Assembly: GCF_036850765.1 (NCBI RefSeq)
Contig: NC_089491.1
Span: 89,932,740-89,996,739, forward strand
DNA length: 64,000 nucleotides
Direction: 5' to 3'
From: Saccopteryx bilineata
Taxonomy: Eukaryota; Chordata; Mammalia; Chiroptera; Emballonuridae
Position 1 is the first letter of the stretch. Every line of letters begins with the position of its first letter. The position numbers and the translations under genes are program-made. The notes beneath the pieces are model-generated. The model was not told the DNA's origin. It did not search any database and was given only the letters and a program-made list of their open reading frames with translations. Shown in pieces: positions 1-12,104 of the stretch.

Positions 1-2428
1 TTGAATGTAATTGACCCTTTCATGGGTGGAGTTATCTTTTCAGACTCGCTGGCTCTAAGGGTCAACCTTGATCAAATATATTAGATGCTATGCAGTGTGT
101 CTGACCTATGGGGAGTATTAATTCTCTGCAGTGCCTGGTTCATGCTTAACTCCTTCTTTGCATGTGCCATTTATATACCTAGCTGAATCTAACATTGGTG
201 CAAACTGCCACCTACTCATGTTTGTGTTGGTTCTGGGTCCTTTTGGGTGGGGTTTATGTATGGGTTTATGTCAGCCATTGTTTGGTACCTGCTGTGAGCT
301 ACCTGTATAGAGTTACTGTTCTGTTTGCTGTTTGTGTTGGCATTTTCTATGCCTTGGTCTGTGTGGTAGGGGACAAAGTGTGTATAAGAATCAGCTTCCT
401 CCTGCTTAGAGCTGATACTTGCTCCATAAAACAGCCCAAGTTCCTTAAGATTTACCTCCACTTTTTATGAGGATTTCACTTCCTCTTGGATCTTCCTGGT
501 CTACCCACAGACTCTTCTATAGAAAGATTGTAGTGTGGGATCAAACAGGCCTCCCACTAACCCTTCTAAAAGTTCACAGCTTGGTGGGTTAGGGAAGCTG
601 AGGTCTGGATGACAATGTTAGTGTGAGCCCCTACTTCAGGGGTCTCTTGGTCAGAACTCAATACAGGGAAAGTGGCCCCTACTCCAGAGCCTAATCCCTC
701 AGATATTGCTGGATACTCCAATTTTTTTCTCTTCAGCAAGGTGAGCTGCAGGTTCAGATTAGGTGGGGCCAACAATCCCCTCTGCAAAAATTCTTTCAGC
801 TGGGGAGCCCCTGTTCTCAGGGAGAAAGATTGAGAGTCTTCCACTGGGGCTGATTGTGTTTGCCCAGAAGGTGGCTAAGCCCCTTGACTAGTCCCAACAA
901 TAGGCTCTAAGGAACTCACATTTTGAATATCTGTGCTCTAAGCCTTTCTCCCTTCCTTTTTTGAAATCTAACCCAGCAGGGTAGGATATCTGGAACCCAG
1001 GCTGGCCAACTATGAAACTCTACCCCATCCAATGTGCATCTGAGCCTGCTGGTGCTGACCATGGAATGCAGAACTTGCCACAGCTGGGCCCAGTGTTTTA
1101 TGAGCCCTCTTTATGGACTCTTCGCCAGCAAGGGTGGTGCTTTCCATAGCATATCACTGGATGTGCCAGCCCTGGGTCTCCTAAGAAGGATCCCAGTACC
1201 GACCAGTGCTGGACACTGCCCATGACTGGCTCTTAGCAAACTTCTTGGTTCTCCGAGCAAACCAGAGTTGTGGCTGCTTTTGCTGGACCCAGGTGCACAT
1301 GAAATACCAAGCCAGAGATCTAGGCTGGCTTTTACCTATAGTGGGCTTGGGGGAAAGTCAGCAAAAGGCCCAAGGTTTCTTGAGAATGATGTCCTGCTGC
1401 CTCTGTCTGCTGGCTGCTTGCTGGTCTCAGCCACTGAAAAAGCTTCTGGTAGAGACTAGAGCCTGGGGCAATTCAGGGATTAAAAAAGGCTGTGGGTGTT
1501 GCTCCCATCCCTCAGCTCCAGGTGTCAATCTGTCCTGACTTTTTTTTCACAGACTTCAGTTGGTGTTATCCCCAGGAGTCTAGTGAATATGGCATCTGAA
1601 ATCTAAAGATGTGGTCTGCCCAGTCTGCACAGTTTCTACTGTATCTTCCCTGAGGTGGAAGTACCAGTCATATTCTTGGACATGTGGGGGGAAAAACTCA
1701 GGCCTCAATACCAGAAGACTGAGTCACTGACATGCCCTTACTTTCTGGCTGACTTCACTGAATGACCCAGGCTCCATAGGGTGGGGCAACAGAGTCTACC
1801 GAGGGTGGTACAGTTGCTTTCCCCCAGGCTGATGTTGCATGAAGAGGTCTACTCCACTCAAGAGTGATAGTGACTGCAGCATTGGAAAATGACTCAGCAC
1901 AGGGGTTCCAGTGACTGTCCCCCACAGTGTCTCTTCCTGGACACCAATTTCACACCTCTCCTCAGGCAGCTCTAGTCCTCTCAGCCCTACCTCTGCTAAC
2001 ACCCTAAGTAAGTGGCTGTGAATAAGACTTCTTGCACTGTCTTTTTAAGACAGGGCCTGTGCCTCTGAGCTCCCATCTCTTTCTTGCAGACAGAAGCCTC
2101 AGTTCTTGTCCCTACCAACTGCTGTGTGAACACCTCTTCTAGTCTCTGGGGCTCTAAACTGGGGGACCCAGCTGGGGGCTTAGGACTCTTCCCTCTCAGG
2201 GCAAACCTCCCCTCAGTGATAGTCCCCCTGGACCCTCCTCCCGACTTGCTCCCTCTTCCTACAAGTCCCAGTGTGGCTTCTGTGATCCTTGGTTATAGAC
2301 TCCTCTTCATTTATTCCAAAGTTGGTTTTTCAAGATAGTTGTTTTTAAATTTATAAATTTAAAAACTGGGAGGTGGCAGTTGGTATGTCCGACCACTCTA
2401 TCATCATCTTGGAATCTTCTCGATGGTT
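1..2428 (-). repeat. Old L1 5' UTR region, reverse orientation
   Basis: The GC-richer, stop-rich stretch ends near 2380-2428 in antisense L1 5'-terminal sequence: a 'cttggttatagactcct' block around 2289, then a 'ccaccaycat-cttgg' type end at about 2394-2412. That arrangement resembles the antisense 5' UTR of old mammalian L1 families as I know them. ORF1 would lie beyond the left edge of the window. The short ORFs here (for example 195-470 and 1206-1538) show no recognisable domain, so I read them as chance. The family assignment is an inference from memory of L1 5' UTR layout; the exact left limit is unknown. Confidence 0.5.
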
Positions 2429-2617
2429 TTTCTTTTTAACCTCTCAAGGATATTGATGTTATAAGTTGGACATATTTTGTATGTGTATGACACACTTTAT
2501 GTGTTTGTGTAAGCATTGAAATAAGATCAGGAAAAAGGAAAGAATAAATTCCAAACTGTCAACAATGAACCAATCTGGACAATAAGATTGCAAGTAGAGA
2601 GATAAAATATGCCTTTT

Positions 2618-3037
2618 AAAATATTGGTATCCAGGCCCTGGCCGGTTGGCTCAGTGGTAGAGCGTTGGCCTGGCGTGCAGAAGTCCTGGGTTCGATTCCT
2701 GGCCAGGGCACACAGGAGAAGCACCCATTTGCTTCTCCACTCCTCCCCCTCTCCTTCTTCTCTGTCTCTCTCTTCCCCTCCCACAGCGAGGCTCCATTGG
2801 AGCAAAGATGGCCCGGGCACTGGGGATGGCTCCTTGGCCTCTGCCCCAAGCGCTAGAGTGGCTCTGGTTGCAACAGAGCGACGCCCCGGAGGGGCAGAGC
2901 ATCGCCCCCTGGTAGGCAGAGTGTCGCCCCCTGGTGGGCGTGCCGGGTGGATCCCAGTCGGGCGCATGCGGGAGTCTGTCTGACTGTCTCTCCCCGTTTC
3001 CAGCTTCAGAAAAAGAAAAAAAAAATATTGGTATCCA
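2618..3037 (+). mobile_element. Bat tRNA-derived SINE (Ves type) with TSD
   Basis: The SINE body is about 2634-3021. The head carries RNA polymerase III box A-like (GGCTCAGTGGTAGAGCG, near 2648) and box B-like (GGGTTCGATTCC, near 2689) sequences. A pyrimidine-rich middle and GC-rich body follow, ending in an A-rich tail. Identical 16-bp direct repeats flank it at 2618-2633 and 3022-3037, a clear target-site duplication. The intact head, long body and perfect TSD suggest a fairly recent insertion. The family is characteristic of bats and is the main basis for the organism call. Confidence 0.93.
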
Positions 3038-4093
3038 TATCATTAAAATCCTTTTCTGGAACTCTTTGGTGCCAATCACAGAAAGAAAATGTACAAGCAC
3101 TGTTCACAGGCACTGGCCCTCCTGGGAAATACTGAGCACTGTGTTCCAAATGTGGTGGAATAAGTAGCATTTTTGTCTTTTCTAAAGATATATATTAGTG
3201 GTGAACATAACTCTGTAAACTGGTCCCAGGAGGTTGAATCAACTTGAGCATTTGCAATATTTTCAAGTCATTATTATACCTAATAATTTAAATGAAAAAT
3301 CTTGTAGACCATTGTGTGATAATTAAGAATATTTTAGAAAATTTTAAGTGGAAAGATATTAAAAAATAAATTGAACTGAGATTCACTAAACTGGACTTTT
3401 TGAGGACATGTGCTTCATCTCACCTATCCATTGGTTCATTCATTTATTCATCCAACACATGATTTTTAGAACCTTATTCATGAATTCCCAACTCCGTGCA
3501 CAGAGTCCTGCCCACAATGGGTGCTCTCCTGTCTCATTGAACATGTGAATAATGAACAACTACTGGTCACTCATTAAAGCTTTTTTTTTATTATAAAAAA
3601 GCCTTCCTCATTTTTTTTGAGAAAGTATATTGAGAAAAATAATTAATTATACCTTTGTTTCTAAAATAGTGTTTTCTAGTCCAGTCACAATAAATATTTA
3701 TTTTGGAAAAAGCTCAAGATTACATCAAATGTGGAATATATGGAGAGGAGAATGCTAAGATTCAACAGCATGGAGATCTTTAAATATCTAAAGGATGGTA
3801 TATGGGAGAAAGATTAGACTTATTTGTAATTACTGGAGGGGTTTTAACGAGGACCAATGTGTAACAGCTCAAGGAGATTTTATGTGATGGTGAAAGGTGT
3901 CCTAAACTGATTTGAGATACATGAATTCCTACTCACTGACAGCAGAACCAATTGGCAAGCTGAAGAGAGAATTTCAGCATTGGGAGGGCGATTGGACTGG
4001 ATGACTTATAAGGTTTCTTCTAATACTGGAATTCTTTGGTTAAATGATTGATGAATAATGTGATCCTCCAACTAAGACTCTACCTGATAATCA
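3038..4093. other. Unassigned AT-rich DNA
   Basis: No ORF of note and no recognisable young repeat. A short stretch near 3425-3540 (attcatttattcatccaaca and following) has the look of an ancient mammalian interspersed repeat, of the type better preserved at 38620 and 42805, but it is too decayed to name. Confidence 0.4.
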
Positions 4094-4330
4094 GCAACAG
4101 ATGCTTTTTTTTAATGTTTTTTTTTTAAATATTTTTTATTGATTGATTTTTTAGACAGAGAGGAGTGAGAGAGAGAGACAGAGAGAGAGAGAGAAGGGGG
4201 AGGAGCAGGAAGCATCAACTCCCATATGTGCCTTGACCAGGCAAGCCCAAGGTTTCGAACCAGCAACCTCAGTGTTCCAGGTCGACGCTTTATCCCACTG
4301 TGCCACCACAGGTCAGGCAACAGATGCTTT
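4094..4330 (-). mobile_element. Bat tRNA-derived SINE, reverse, with TSD
   Basis: The body is about 4108-4316 and reads on the minus strand: a tRNA-like head at the right end (complement of 'gcctgacctgtggtggcaca'), a middle with 'catatgggagttgatgcttc' and a GA/CT-rich tail region. The TSD gcaacagatgcttt occurs at 4094-4107 and 4317-4330. The same subfamily is present at 16496-16723. Confidence 0.9.
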
Positions 4331-4519
4331 GATATTCTGAGTTCCGTAGATGTTTTGGCAAGTATTTTCTCTTTATCTTCCTAAAGGCCCATGAAAATGT
4401 AAAACTAGGCAGAAATATTATTTGGAAAAAACAATAATTTTCCCTGACTTCTTCCAATAGTTTTTCTGTCATGCTTTTAGTCATCTCTATATAAAGCTTG
4501 AGTTGCTACTGCTCCAAAA

Positions 4520-4815
4520 AAAAAATATGTTTTGGGCCTGATTAGGTGGTGGCTCGGTAGATAGTCGGCCTGGGATGCTAAGGACCCAGGATCCCATGGT
4601 CACTGGCTTGAGCCCAAAGGTCACTGGCTTGTAGCCCAAGATTGCTGGCTTGAGTAAAGGGTCACTCTTTCTTCAGGAGCTCCCTGGTCAAGGCGCATAT
4701 GAAAAAGCAATCAATGAACAACTAAGGTGCTGCAACAAAGAATTGATGCTTCTCATCTGTTTGTCCCTCTTGATCTCCTTATCATTTAAAATAAAATGTG
4801 TTTTGGGTGTGTAGG
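4520..4815 (+). mobile_element. Bat tRNA-derived SINE, second subfamily
   Basis: The body is about 4536-4797, with a tRNA-like head (gcctgattaggtggtggctc), several 'tcactggcttgagccc'-like internal repeats, then 'aagcaatcaatgaacaacta' and an A-rich end. It differs from both other SINE types in the window. Imperfect flanking repeats around tgttttggg (4529 and 4799) could be the TSD. The body is moderately diverged. Confidence 0.8.
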
Positions 4816-5750
4816 GGTGACTTTAGGGGTCTATCAGGTGGGATCCTAAATTCAGATGTTGGGTCACATGTCTCACATGAGACGACCCTTGAGCTCTTTA
4901 TCTGTTGACACATACAGAGCCCAGCACCCACTTTAGCTGCTGCTCATCTTCCCTCGTCCATGTGGGCCAGGATTGGTGGGTCCCAACCCTGTTCATGGAA
5001 AGTATTGTTTTTCTCAATTCCTGGCTCTGCTGGGTAGTCTTGAAAATAGATCTTTGAAAAGTTGTGCAAGTATTTCTGTGGCAGAATGCCCTAGAGTGAG
5101 CACCGCCAGGTGAAGGTGAGCACCTGTAAAACTTTGATGGGTCCTGCACACTGTCCTCCCAGAAGAGGCGCCTTTCCCATTTCCCTCCAGGGAGTTGCTG
5201 GGGCCTCTCTGTCCTCGCTTTGTCCCCAGTGCTTGTTGCCACCAGACCAGAAGCCTTCCACTCTGATGGGGACAGGGCTCTCCTGCTGGTGTTTACAGTG
5301 CATGTGTTCCCATAAGAGAGGTCAGCCATCACCTGACTTGCATTGGCCTGTGCACTGCCTCTCATTTGAAGCGCATGTGTTTGCCTCTGTCCTTTTAGAA
5401 AAAATCAATTTTCAGAAGGTTTCTGCACCACAGGGATGTGAAACCTCTCTCTGGCCTTGGGTTGTGATGAATGCTTTCCAGCTTGTGGTTTGTCTTTCCA
5501 GATTTCTGCATTTTTCTCATGTTTGTTTTGGGCCCAGGAAGGGCCAGCCTTCATCTGACTGGCTTCTGGTCCTGGGATAACACTTAGCACACTGGTCTCT
5601 ACTCCAGGATGATGCACACACATACTAAAAGGACTACTTTTTTTCTATCTGATCTGTATTTCAGTTGGGATTTCTCTTTCAAATGACAAAAACAATATTT
5701 CAAATAAGAACAAAAACATGTATGTGAGCACACCCAAAAAGACACCTATT
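4816..5750. other. Unassigned DNA, locally GC-richer
   Basis: 4890-5590 is more GC-rich than its surroundings and has overlapping open frames on both strands (5110-5580 plus, 4898-5365 minus). Neither frame shows a recognisable domain or compelling codon bias. It could be an old untranslated region or decayed pseudogene; I cannot identify it. Confidence 0.3.
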
Positions 5751-5754
5751 GTAA

Positions 5755-5985
5755 TATTTATTGATAGGAAATGTCCAGAATAGGTAAAGGAGCAGAGACA
5801 GAAAGCAGATAAGAGCATTGCCAGGGGCGAGAGGAGTGAGGAGTGAGTCCTTTTGGTGCAAGGTTTCCATTTAGGGTGATGGAATATTCTGCAGCAAGAT
5901 AGAAGTGATGCTTGCACAGCATCATAAAGGTATTGCATGCTCAGGAGTGGCACTATTTAAAATCTAAACCATCACTTTCTTATAA
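5755..5985 (+). repeat. Old L1 3' UTR fragment
   Basis: The order 'ggaaatgtccagaataggta', 'gagacagaaagcagata', 'gccaggggcgag', 'ggtgatggaatattctgcag', 'gatagaagtgatgcttgcac' follows the 3' UTR of old mammalian L1 subfamilies. There is no coding content. Confidence 0.7.
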
Positions 5986-7030
5986 CAACAAAATAAAGAA
6001 AACAGAACAATTTCAAATAAAATTAATGTAATCAAAAATTAAATGATGCAAAAGCGTAAATAAAAATATAGTGATAATAGAAAATACGAGAAAACTGTCA
6101 AAGATGGGTGGTAAATAAATTCTTCGGATGTGCTAAGGACCACTGATTGGAAAAGAAGTAGCTCCCAAGCTGGCCCTGGATGGCTTTGGGGAAGGAGATC
6201 TCCTCAGTCCATCCATGGGCCCAGGTTCTTGGACACCCTGGTGGCCATGCTCACTGAAGGCCTGCACCAAACATCAGTAGTATGGTGCACCTGGCCCACA
6301 GTGGTGCAATGATATGGGGGTCCCCTTCCACCAGCTGCTGCTCCTCCGTGTTTTTGATTGAACCCTGAAATGACATGACCAGCAGTGGGTCGGGAGGCCT
6401 CAAGGCCAGCCTGACCCTAGTCACTGCTGTTTCTGCCCACTGCACCTTCTCCTCCGGAGTCAGACCCAGTCCTGTGTCTGCACGGACCTCAGTGGAGACT
6501 CAGGAGAAATGAGAATCACCTCCAGGGTTTGAGATAAACCTAGGGCAGAAGGTGCCCCCACACTTCCCGTCCAACCAGCCAGCCTTTATCTGAGTTGTGA
6601 ACGTGCCTGGTTCACAAGGCTTGTGACCCACTTGCTCAGCCCGTTTCTCCTAAGGGCAGGTTCTTTCCCCATGAAATCTCCTTACACATACACACACACT
6701 CACACACAAAACTCACACACCCTCACACACACATGTATGGGACTTAGACCTTCCCTGGACAGAACCACCTCTGGGTCTACATGTGTTACCTCTGGGTTCT
6801 GCTGAGAAAAGGGCCACAGATGTCTGGGCTCTGTCGACCCAGCAATGGCCGCGGTGGAAAAAGCCATCATGGCTGTTTTTTGGAATGCCACGGTCTCTGG
6901 ACAGGGGAAGACAGCACGAGAACATGTTGATCTTCCAAAGTCTCTGGGCAAGTGAGCTGGGTAGCGACTGTTTTAGAATGTGGTTGCCTGGTTACCAGGG
7001 TTCCAAGCTCTGTTGGGCTTTCTCATCAGG
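5986..7030. other. Unassigned DNA with CA-rich microsatellite
   Basis: No recognised repeat apart from an interrupted (CA)n tract at about 6683-6733. The 6120-6600 part is GC-richer and contains stop-interrupted frames; 6130-6312 is open for 60 codons with no clear match. It lies next to the ORF at 7074-7442 and may belong to the same decayed unit. Confidence 0.35.
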
Positions 7031-7073
7031 TAGTGAGGTCACTGTGTGGTGAGGTCATTGCTCTGGTCAGGTA

Positions 7074-7442
7074 GTGATGTCACTGCTCTTGTCTGAGGAG
7101 ATGCTTGCGGTAGGGGACCAGGAGGCAGAGCCGGCTCCTGCTTCACCTGAGGGACACTTGGAGGAGCCAGCTGCACAGGCAGACCTGGAGGCTGACCCAG
7201 ACCTGGAGGGGCACCCAACTCCAGTGGCCGTACCTCCTCCAGCAGCCACTCCAGCTGCAGCTCTGGAGCCGGGCGGCCTGTGCAGCATCTCCGACCACAC
7301 TGAGGCCCCTTCACTGCTGCCTCAGGAGCCCTCTACTGAATGTGGCCTGGTTGTGGCCAGACGAGAGGAGCTGCCTCAGAACAGTCCATCAGGGCCAGCT
7401 CGAGACCTGCTTGTTCTTCAACCAGCTGTCCCTAGCACATAG
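7074..7442 (+). other. Unidentified 122-codon proline/alanine/glutamate-rich ORF
   Basis: An ATG-initiated frame of 122 codons, rich in Ala, Pro, Glu and Leu (repeated PAP/EEPAA/LEADPDLEG-like segments), ending in TAG at 7440-7442. No catalytic motif, signal peptide or membrane segment is visible. Composition and the sequence 'DLLVLQPA' near the C-terminus faintly recall the low-complexity central part of RalGDS-type Ras-GEF proteins, which would suit a decayed retrocopy fragment, but I cannot show homology. Local GC content is higher than around it, and GC-rich sequence favours chance ORFs. A 41-bp-period near repeat (CAGGTAGTGAGGTCACTG at 7027, CAGGTAGTGATGTCACTG at 7068) sits just upstream and overlaps the start. 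Confidence 0.2.
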
Positions 7443-8660
7443 AAAGTACTTGTTTTACCACCTCTCTTTGACAGTTTTGTTTTCTTTTAACATTATATTT
7501 TTATTTTTTCCATGGCATGATTCATGTTTTTATCATTTCAATTTTATTTGCAAATGTTCTGTTTTTTTAATCTTATTTTATTGTGTTCTTCTTCTAACTT
7601 TTGTTTTTTCATAATGTGATTCATTTTAAGTAACAAATAAAAGTAACTAGGTTTTAAGTTGTGCCATTCCTGAGTGTGATGTGGTTCTTCAATTGCTCCT
7701 CCTTTGTTATATAAGAGGGGAATTGGTAAAAGTCGATTATAATGGTCTTTCTCTTTCTCTAAAGGAGTAGTCATAACAGGCTAAGACTTGTTACTATATT
7801 CCTTGGTGAGTTTTCCAGATAGCTCTCTTTTTAAATATGCAATTAGGAAAAATAATTAAATTCTATGTGAATAGAGGACTCAGTCTTTTCACCACACCAA
7901 TCGAATTATGTTTTGAAGAATTTCAAGTGAGGTTTTGGTTAATTATTAACCACCAGTGTACCTCAACCTTTTTTGTTTAAACTATTATTAGTTTACAAAT
8001 GGTTATAAGCAAAAATATTAAGTTTCTCCTCTGAATGGGCAATGCTAAAAGAGCAAGTAACATTATAATGTTCAATGCAGCCTAATTTCTACATTAAATT
8101 GCCACTGAAGAATTTAAATTGATGGAGTTTGTGTTTGTTGTGTAGCATAAACAGTGTGAACAGAGGAATACCATGTGCTTCAAAATAACTACTTACTAAT
8201 GAAGTAAGTACTTGAAGAAATACCTAATTATTTTTTATGAAGTCATAATGGTATATGTGGTATTTCACTATTTTATTGCTTAAATAAGCTATTATTCTGT
8301 TACTGTTAAAATGAAAAGAAGGGATATTGATGTAATTTCAGTGGAAATCATTCACAATTCTAAGTTATTGGTATAATGAAATCAATGAATAAGCTATCAC
8401 AAAATTATAGAGAGTTAAGGGAGCCAAGAACAAACTAATTGAAAAGTCCCTTCTGGAATCCCTCCAAAAAGTGAAAAATTAAGAAAATTTACACTTTTCA
8501 TAAACAAACACCAGTGCAATAGAAATAAAAGATAGCTACATGAGGCTCTGTGGTTCTGAGTAACTATTACATTGAAGATAGTTTCCATTAATATGCCAAA
8601 CACACTTGATAAAAATTTAGTAATCAAAAATACTTATAAACAATATAGGAAATTTATTGA
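7443..8660. other. Unassigned AT-rich DNA
   Basis: I see no coding region, RNA gene or recognisable repeat in this stretch; it is low-GC sequence with short homopolymer runs. Confidence 0.4.
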
Positions 8661-8667
8661 TAGAAAA

Positions 8668-9034
8668 TTTTTTTTGTTTCATTCTTCCAAAGTAAGAAGG
8701 GGGGAGGGGACAAAGGGAGGCAGACAGACAGATTCCCACAAGCACCTGACCAGGATCCACCGGGCATGCCCACCAGGGGGCAATGCTTGGCCCCTCTGGG
8801 GCACTGCTCTGCTGCAATTGGAGCCATTCTAGAGCCTGTGGCAGAGCCCATGGAGCCATCCTCAGCACCTAGACCAACCTCGCTCCAATGGAGCCTTGGC
8901 GGGAGGGGAAGAGAGAGATAGAGAGAAAGTAGAGGGAGAAGGGTGGAGAAGCAGATGAGTGCTTCTCCTGTGTGCCCTGGCTGGGAATCGAATGCTGGGC
9001 CAATGCTCTACCACTGAGCCAACTGGCCAGGGCC
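8668..9034 (-). mobile_element. Bat Ves-type SINE, reverse
   Basis: Reads on the minus strand as the same long Ves-type SINE seen at 2634-3021: tRNA-like head at 8975-9034 (complement of 'ggccctggccagttggctca'), central GC-rich body, and an A-tail that appears as the T-run near 8668. It is more diverged than the 2634 copy and no clean TSD is obvious, so it is probably older. Confidence 0.9.
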
Positions 9035-10452
9035 AGAAATCTTTTGTATATTATTTTTCATGAGCTTAGACATGATATATTAGTTGTTTTAATTTTTTTT
9101 AAATGTCATCTGTTTTGTCTTTATATAAATTAAAGATATGGTGGAAAAAACCTTGACAAGATTTCTGTTTATCATTTCAGTGAGTAGCGTTGCAGATCAC
9201 TGCTATCATGTGGGGGGGGGGGATGAAGAAAGCAAGATTAAAAAATCTGTCTGAAGATGGAAGAGAGCTATCAGAATAACCCGGTCAACAAGATTGTGGA
9301 GGAAGGAAAACTGCAGCGAGGTGAGGTGAACTCTTGCAGTGACATTTCCCTGGACCGGGGCCATTTGCTGATTTGGGTGCAGGGTAAGAGGCTGAGGCTC
9401 CATGGTGTTCCTAAGTGGAGGGTCTGTGTTGAAGGACAAGAAACTTATAGATGTTTGGGAGGTCCTGTGGGGCTGGAAAGACATAAATGGGGATTTTGGA
9501 AGCTCAGATCCCAGTGACAACAGAGGTGGGGGGAACAGAGCTCTTCTGCTCTGCAAGATAGTTGTTGAATTCAGAAGCTACAAGTGGTAAGAGGCCATAA
9601 AGTCAAGCAAAAGGCCTTTAAATAACAAAGCACGATATTTTAGCAACCTCAAGGTACTGATGCAGAAAAATTCAGGACCCTTCAAGTAGAAGGACTCTGG
9701 TGGCTGTACCAGTTTCAAGTATGAATCTCTGGAGGCTTAATACCCTGGGAGAAGAGAACTACAGGGAAATTCTGTTAGAGTTCCTTAACAGAATGGTTGT
9801 CCAGCCTTTTCCTTCTGCTTCACTTCAGTCTCAGAGGAAAGGCTGAACATTTTCTGAAGGAAGATATAGTTGGAGATTTCTTTTTCCAGAGAATACCTGA
9901 CATTCAATATAATATTACTAGTATGGCAAACAAATGTATAGGACCATAGCCTAAAATATTAAAAAAAAAGTTCATAGGCAATTCAGGTAAAGGAGTTAAG
10001 AGAACAAGGACTTTAAAATAACTTTAAAAAATGCCCCCCCCCCAATAGAGGGAAATAATGGTAAACAGAAGAGATGGAGGATCTCTCTCAAGTATTGGAA
10101 TATATAAAAAAAGAATCAAATAGAAATTTTAGAATTGAAAAAAATACAAAACTGAAATAAAAAGTGGTAGTTTAAACAAAAGGCTGGACACAGAGAAGAT
10201 AGGATTAATGAAGGTAAACCAATAGAAACCATGCTGAAGCTCAGGATGTAAAGGTGAAAAATATAGGAAAAAGCATAAGAAGCAATGTTGATACAAGGCA
10301 AAAGTCCGACATACATGAAATAGAAATCCCTTGAGGAGAAGACAGATATAACAGGGCAAGGCATGTTTGGCCTCAACATGGCAAGGAAGGACAACCACAG
10401 TCCAATTTCTCTCTCCTAGATTATTAAGCTGAAGTTATGGTTTGTGTACACA

Positions 10453-10485
<33 letters not shown>

Positions 10486-11780
10486 GGGTGGGCAATTTGT
10501 GTACTACAATTGTGAGTACACAAAACAGAGCTTATACTTACATTATTTTTGTTAATTATAGTATTATTTATTTGTATTATAAATGTAATATGTATATATA
10601 GTACCCTTAAATAAAAAAATGCAAAAAAGGTCAAATATGTATCTTACTACAGCAAAATTTGATATTTTATTTTGATGCATATATACTGAAATTCTTGCTG
10701 TACTGACATTTAACAGAACTAAGAACAGCAAAGATTTTTAGCTTTGTTTATTTTTTGACTTGAAAATTATTGCTTAAAATTTTATAATATAAAAGGTATA
10801 AAGTAGAAAGTGAAAAACTCTAAAATCTCATTTTGTGTATGTGTTCATTTTTATTTCTTCCAAAAATAGAGAATCAAGTTATATGTAATATCATGTAATT
10901 TATGCATTCTGAGTTAAAAAGATTTATCATGGATATCTAGTCACTTAATTACTTCCTTTTTATTAATGGATACATACTAGTGTACAATTGATTTTTAACA
11001 GTTTGGGTTAAATTATTTTTCTGAATATATATATATATTTTTTTAAATTGCTGTTTTCTTAAGGGAGGTGAACAATCTCTCCATTTTACTAGACGTTTTG
11101 ACTTCCCTATTAATGTAATTTGAGGATAGTCTTTCCTTGGTGGCAATAGCACATTGAGATTCTCATTTATCCAATTATATCCATTGATTCCCTTCTTAAT
11201 ACCAGACATTGTGTTAGACAGTAAAAATAAGAATAAGAGTAAGCCAAATAGGCGTATCTGCTGTCCTTATGGAATTTAGTTTCCAATGGGAATACATACA
11301 TTGAACGTACTGTGGCTTTATGTAGAAAGAGCCAATGTAAGGAGGGGTGATGTTGGGAAAGGATTTCCTAAAGAAGACTCAGAGTATGAGTAAAAGTTTC
11401 CCCGTGAACTAGGATAGAAAAGGGGAATGTGTATGTTGGGAGAGAGATGATTAGATTCAACAAGGCTAGCTCACATAATATCAGTCTCATAGAGTAAAAT
11501 TTCCAAAGGAAGCAATTTCTTTTTCTAGAAATTCAAGGTGCCAATGTATTTATGTACACATATGCTGTGCTTCCACAGAATACTTTTTGACTGTTTACAC
11601 TGGTGAATAGTTTATATGTAATATGGATATAAATTGCATTCAGATAAACATATTCATTTTTTTCCAAAGAATTTTGGAATATTTAAAAATTATAACATAA
11701 TGTCCAAACTAAAAGTTTATTTAAAAGTCCGATTTAAGACAGCCATGTTTAAAATAAAATTATCATCTATCCCCTTACTT
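9035..11780. other. Unassigned AT-rich DNA with a (CA)n microsatellite
   Basis: No gene recognised. A CA-repeat array lies at 10449-10485 and a short (AT)n at about 11025-11038. The 9180-9600 patch has short open frames on both strands without a domain. The remainder is low-complexity AT-rich sequence. Confidence 0.4.
10449..10485. repeat. (CA)n microsatellite
   Basis: A run of CA dinucleotides with a single 'ata' interruption, about 37 bp. Confidence 0.95.
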
Positions 11781-12104
11781 TTAAATGCAGAATATTGTAG
11801 ACTATGAAGAAAATGAAATTGAGACAAGTACAATTAGGAATGAAGAGCAGTGCTTCACATCCTGTATTCTTGGGCCCAGGGTGGACAGTTGTGGAACCAG
11901 CCCAAACCACCGGGGGGCTGCTCGGTGTGAGGGTATGTTACCGAGGCCAGACTGCACCAGCTCACCCAGATCTGTCAATGAGCCACACAGTAAGGCTCAG
12001 TGCAGCCAGAATTCACAGGACTGAGGCATGACAACACAACACACATAATTAGACAATCTAAAGAATTTTTCCTCAAAAGAAAAGCTTGAACAGTGAAAAA
12101 ATTT
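11781..12104. other. Unassigned DNA with a small GC-richer patch
   Basis: 11865-12025 is GC-richer with overlapping 75-79 codon frames that show no recognisable domain. I see no other feature. Confidence 0.35.

Noticed and set aside
195..470. 91-codon hydrophobic plus frame at window start
   Set aside because: Lies in antisense old L1 5' UTR; hydrophobicity follows from T-rich codons.
2648..2705. tRNA gene-like sequence with box A and box B
   Set aside because: Head of a Ves-type SINE with SINE body, A-rich tail and TSD; not a functional tRNA gene.
4898..5580. Overlapping 155- and 156-codon frames on opposite strands
   Set aside because: No recognisable protein features on either strand; overlapping frames in GC-richer DNA are expected by chance.
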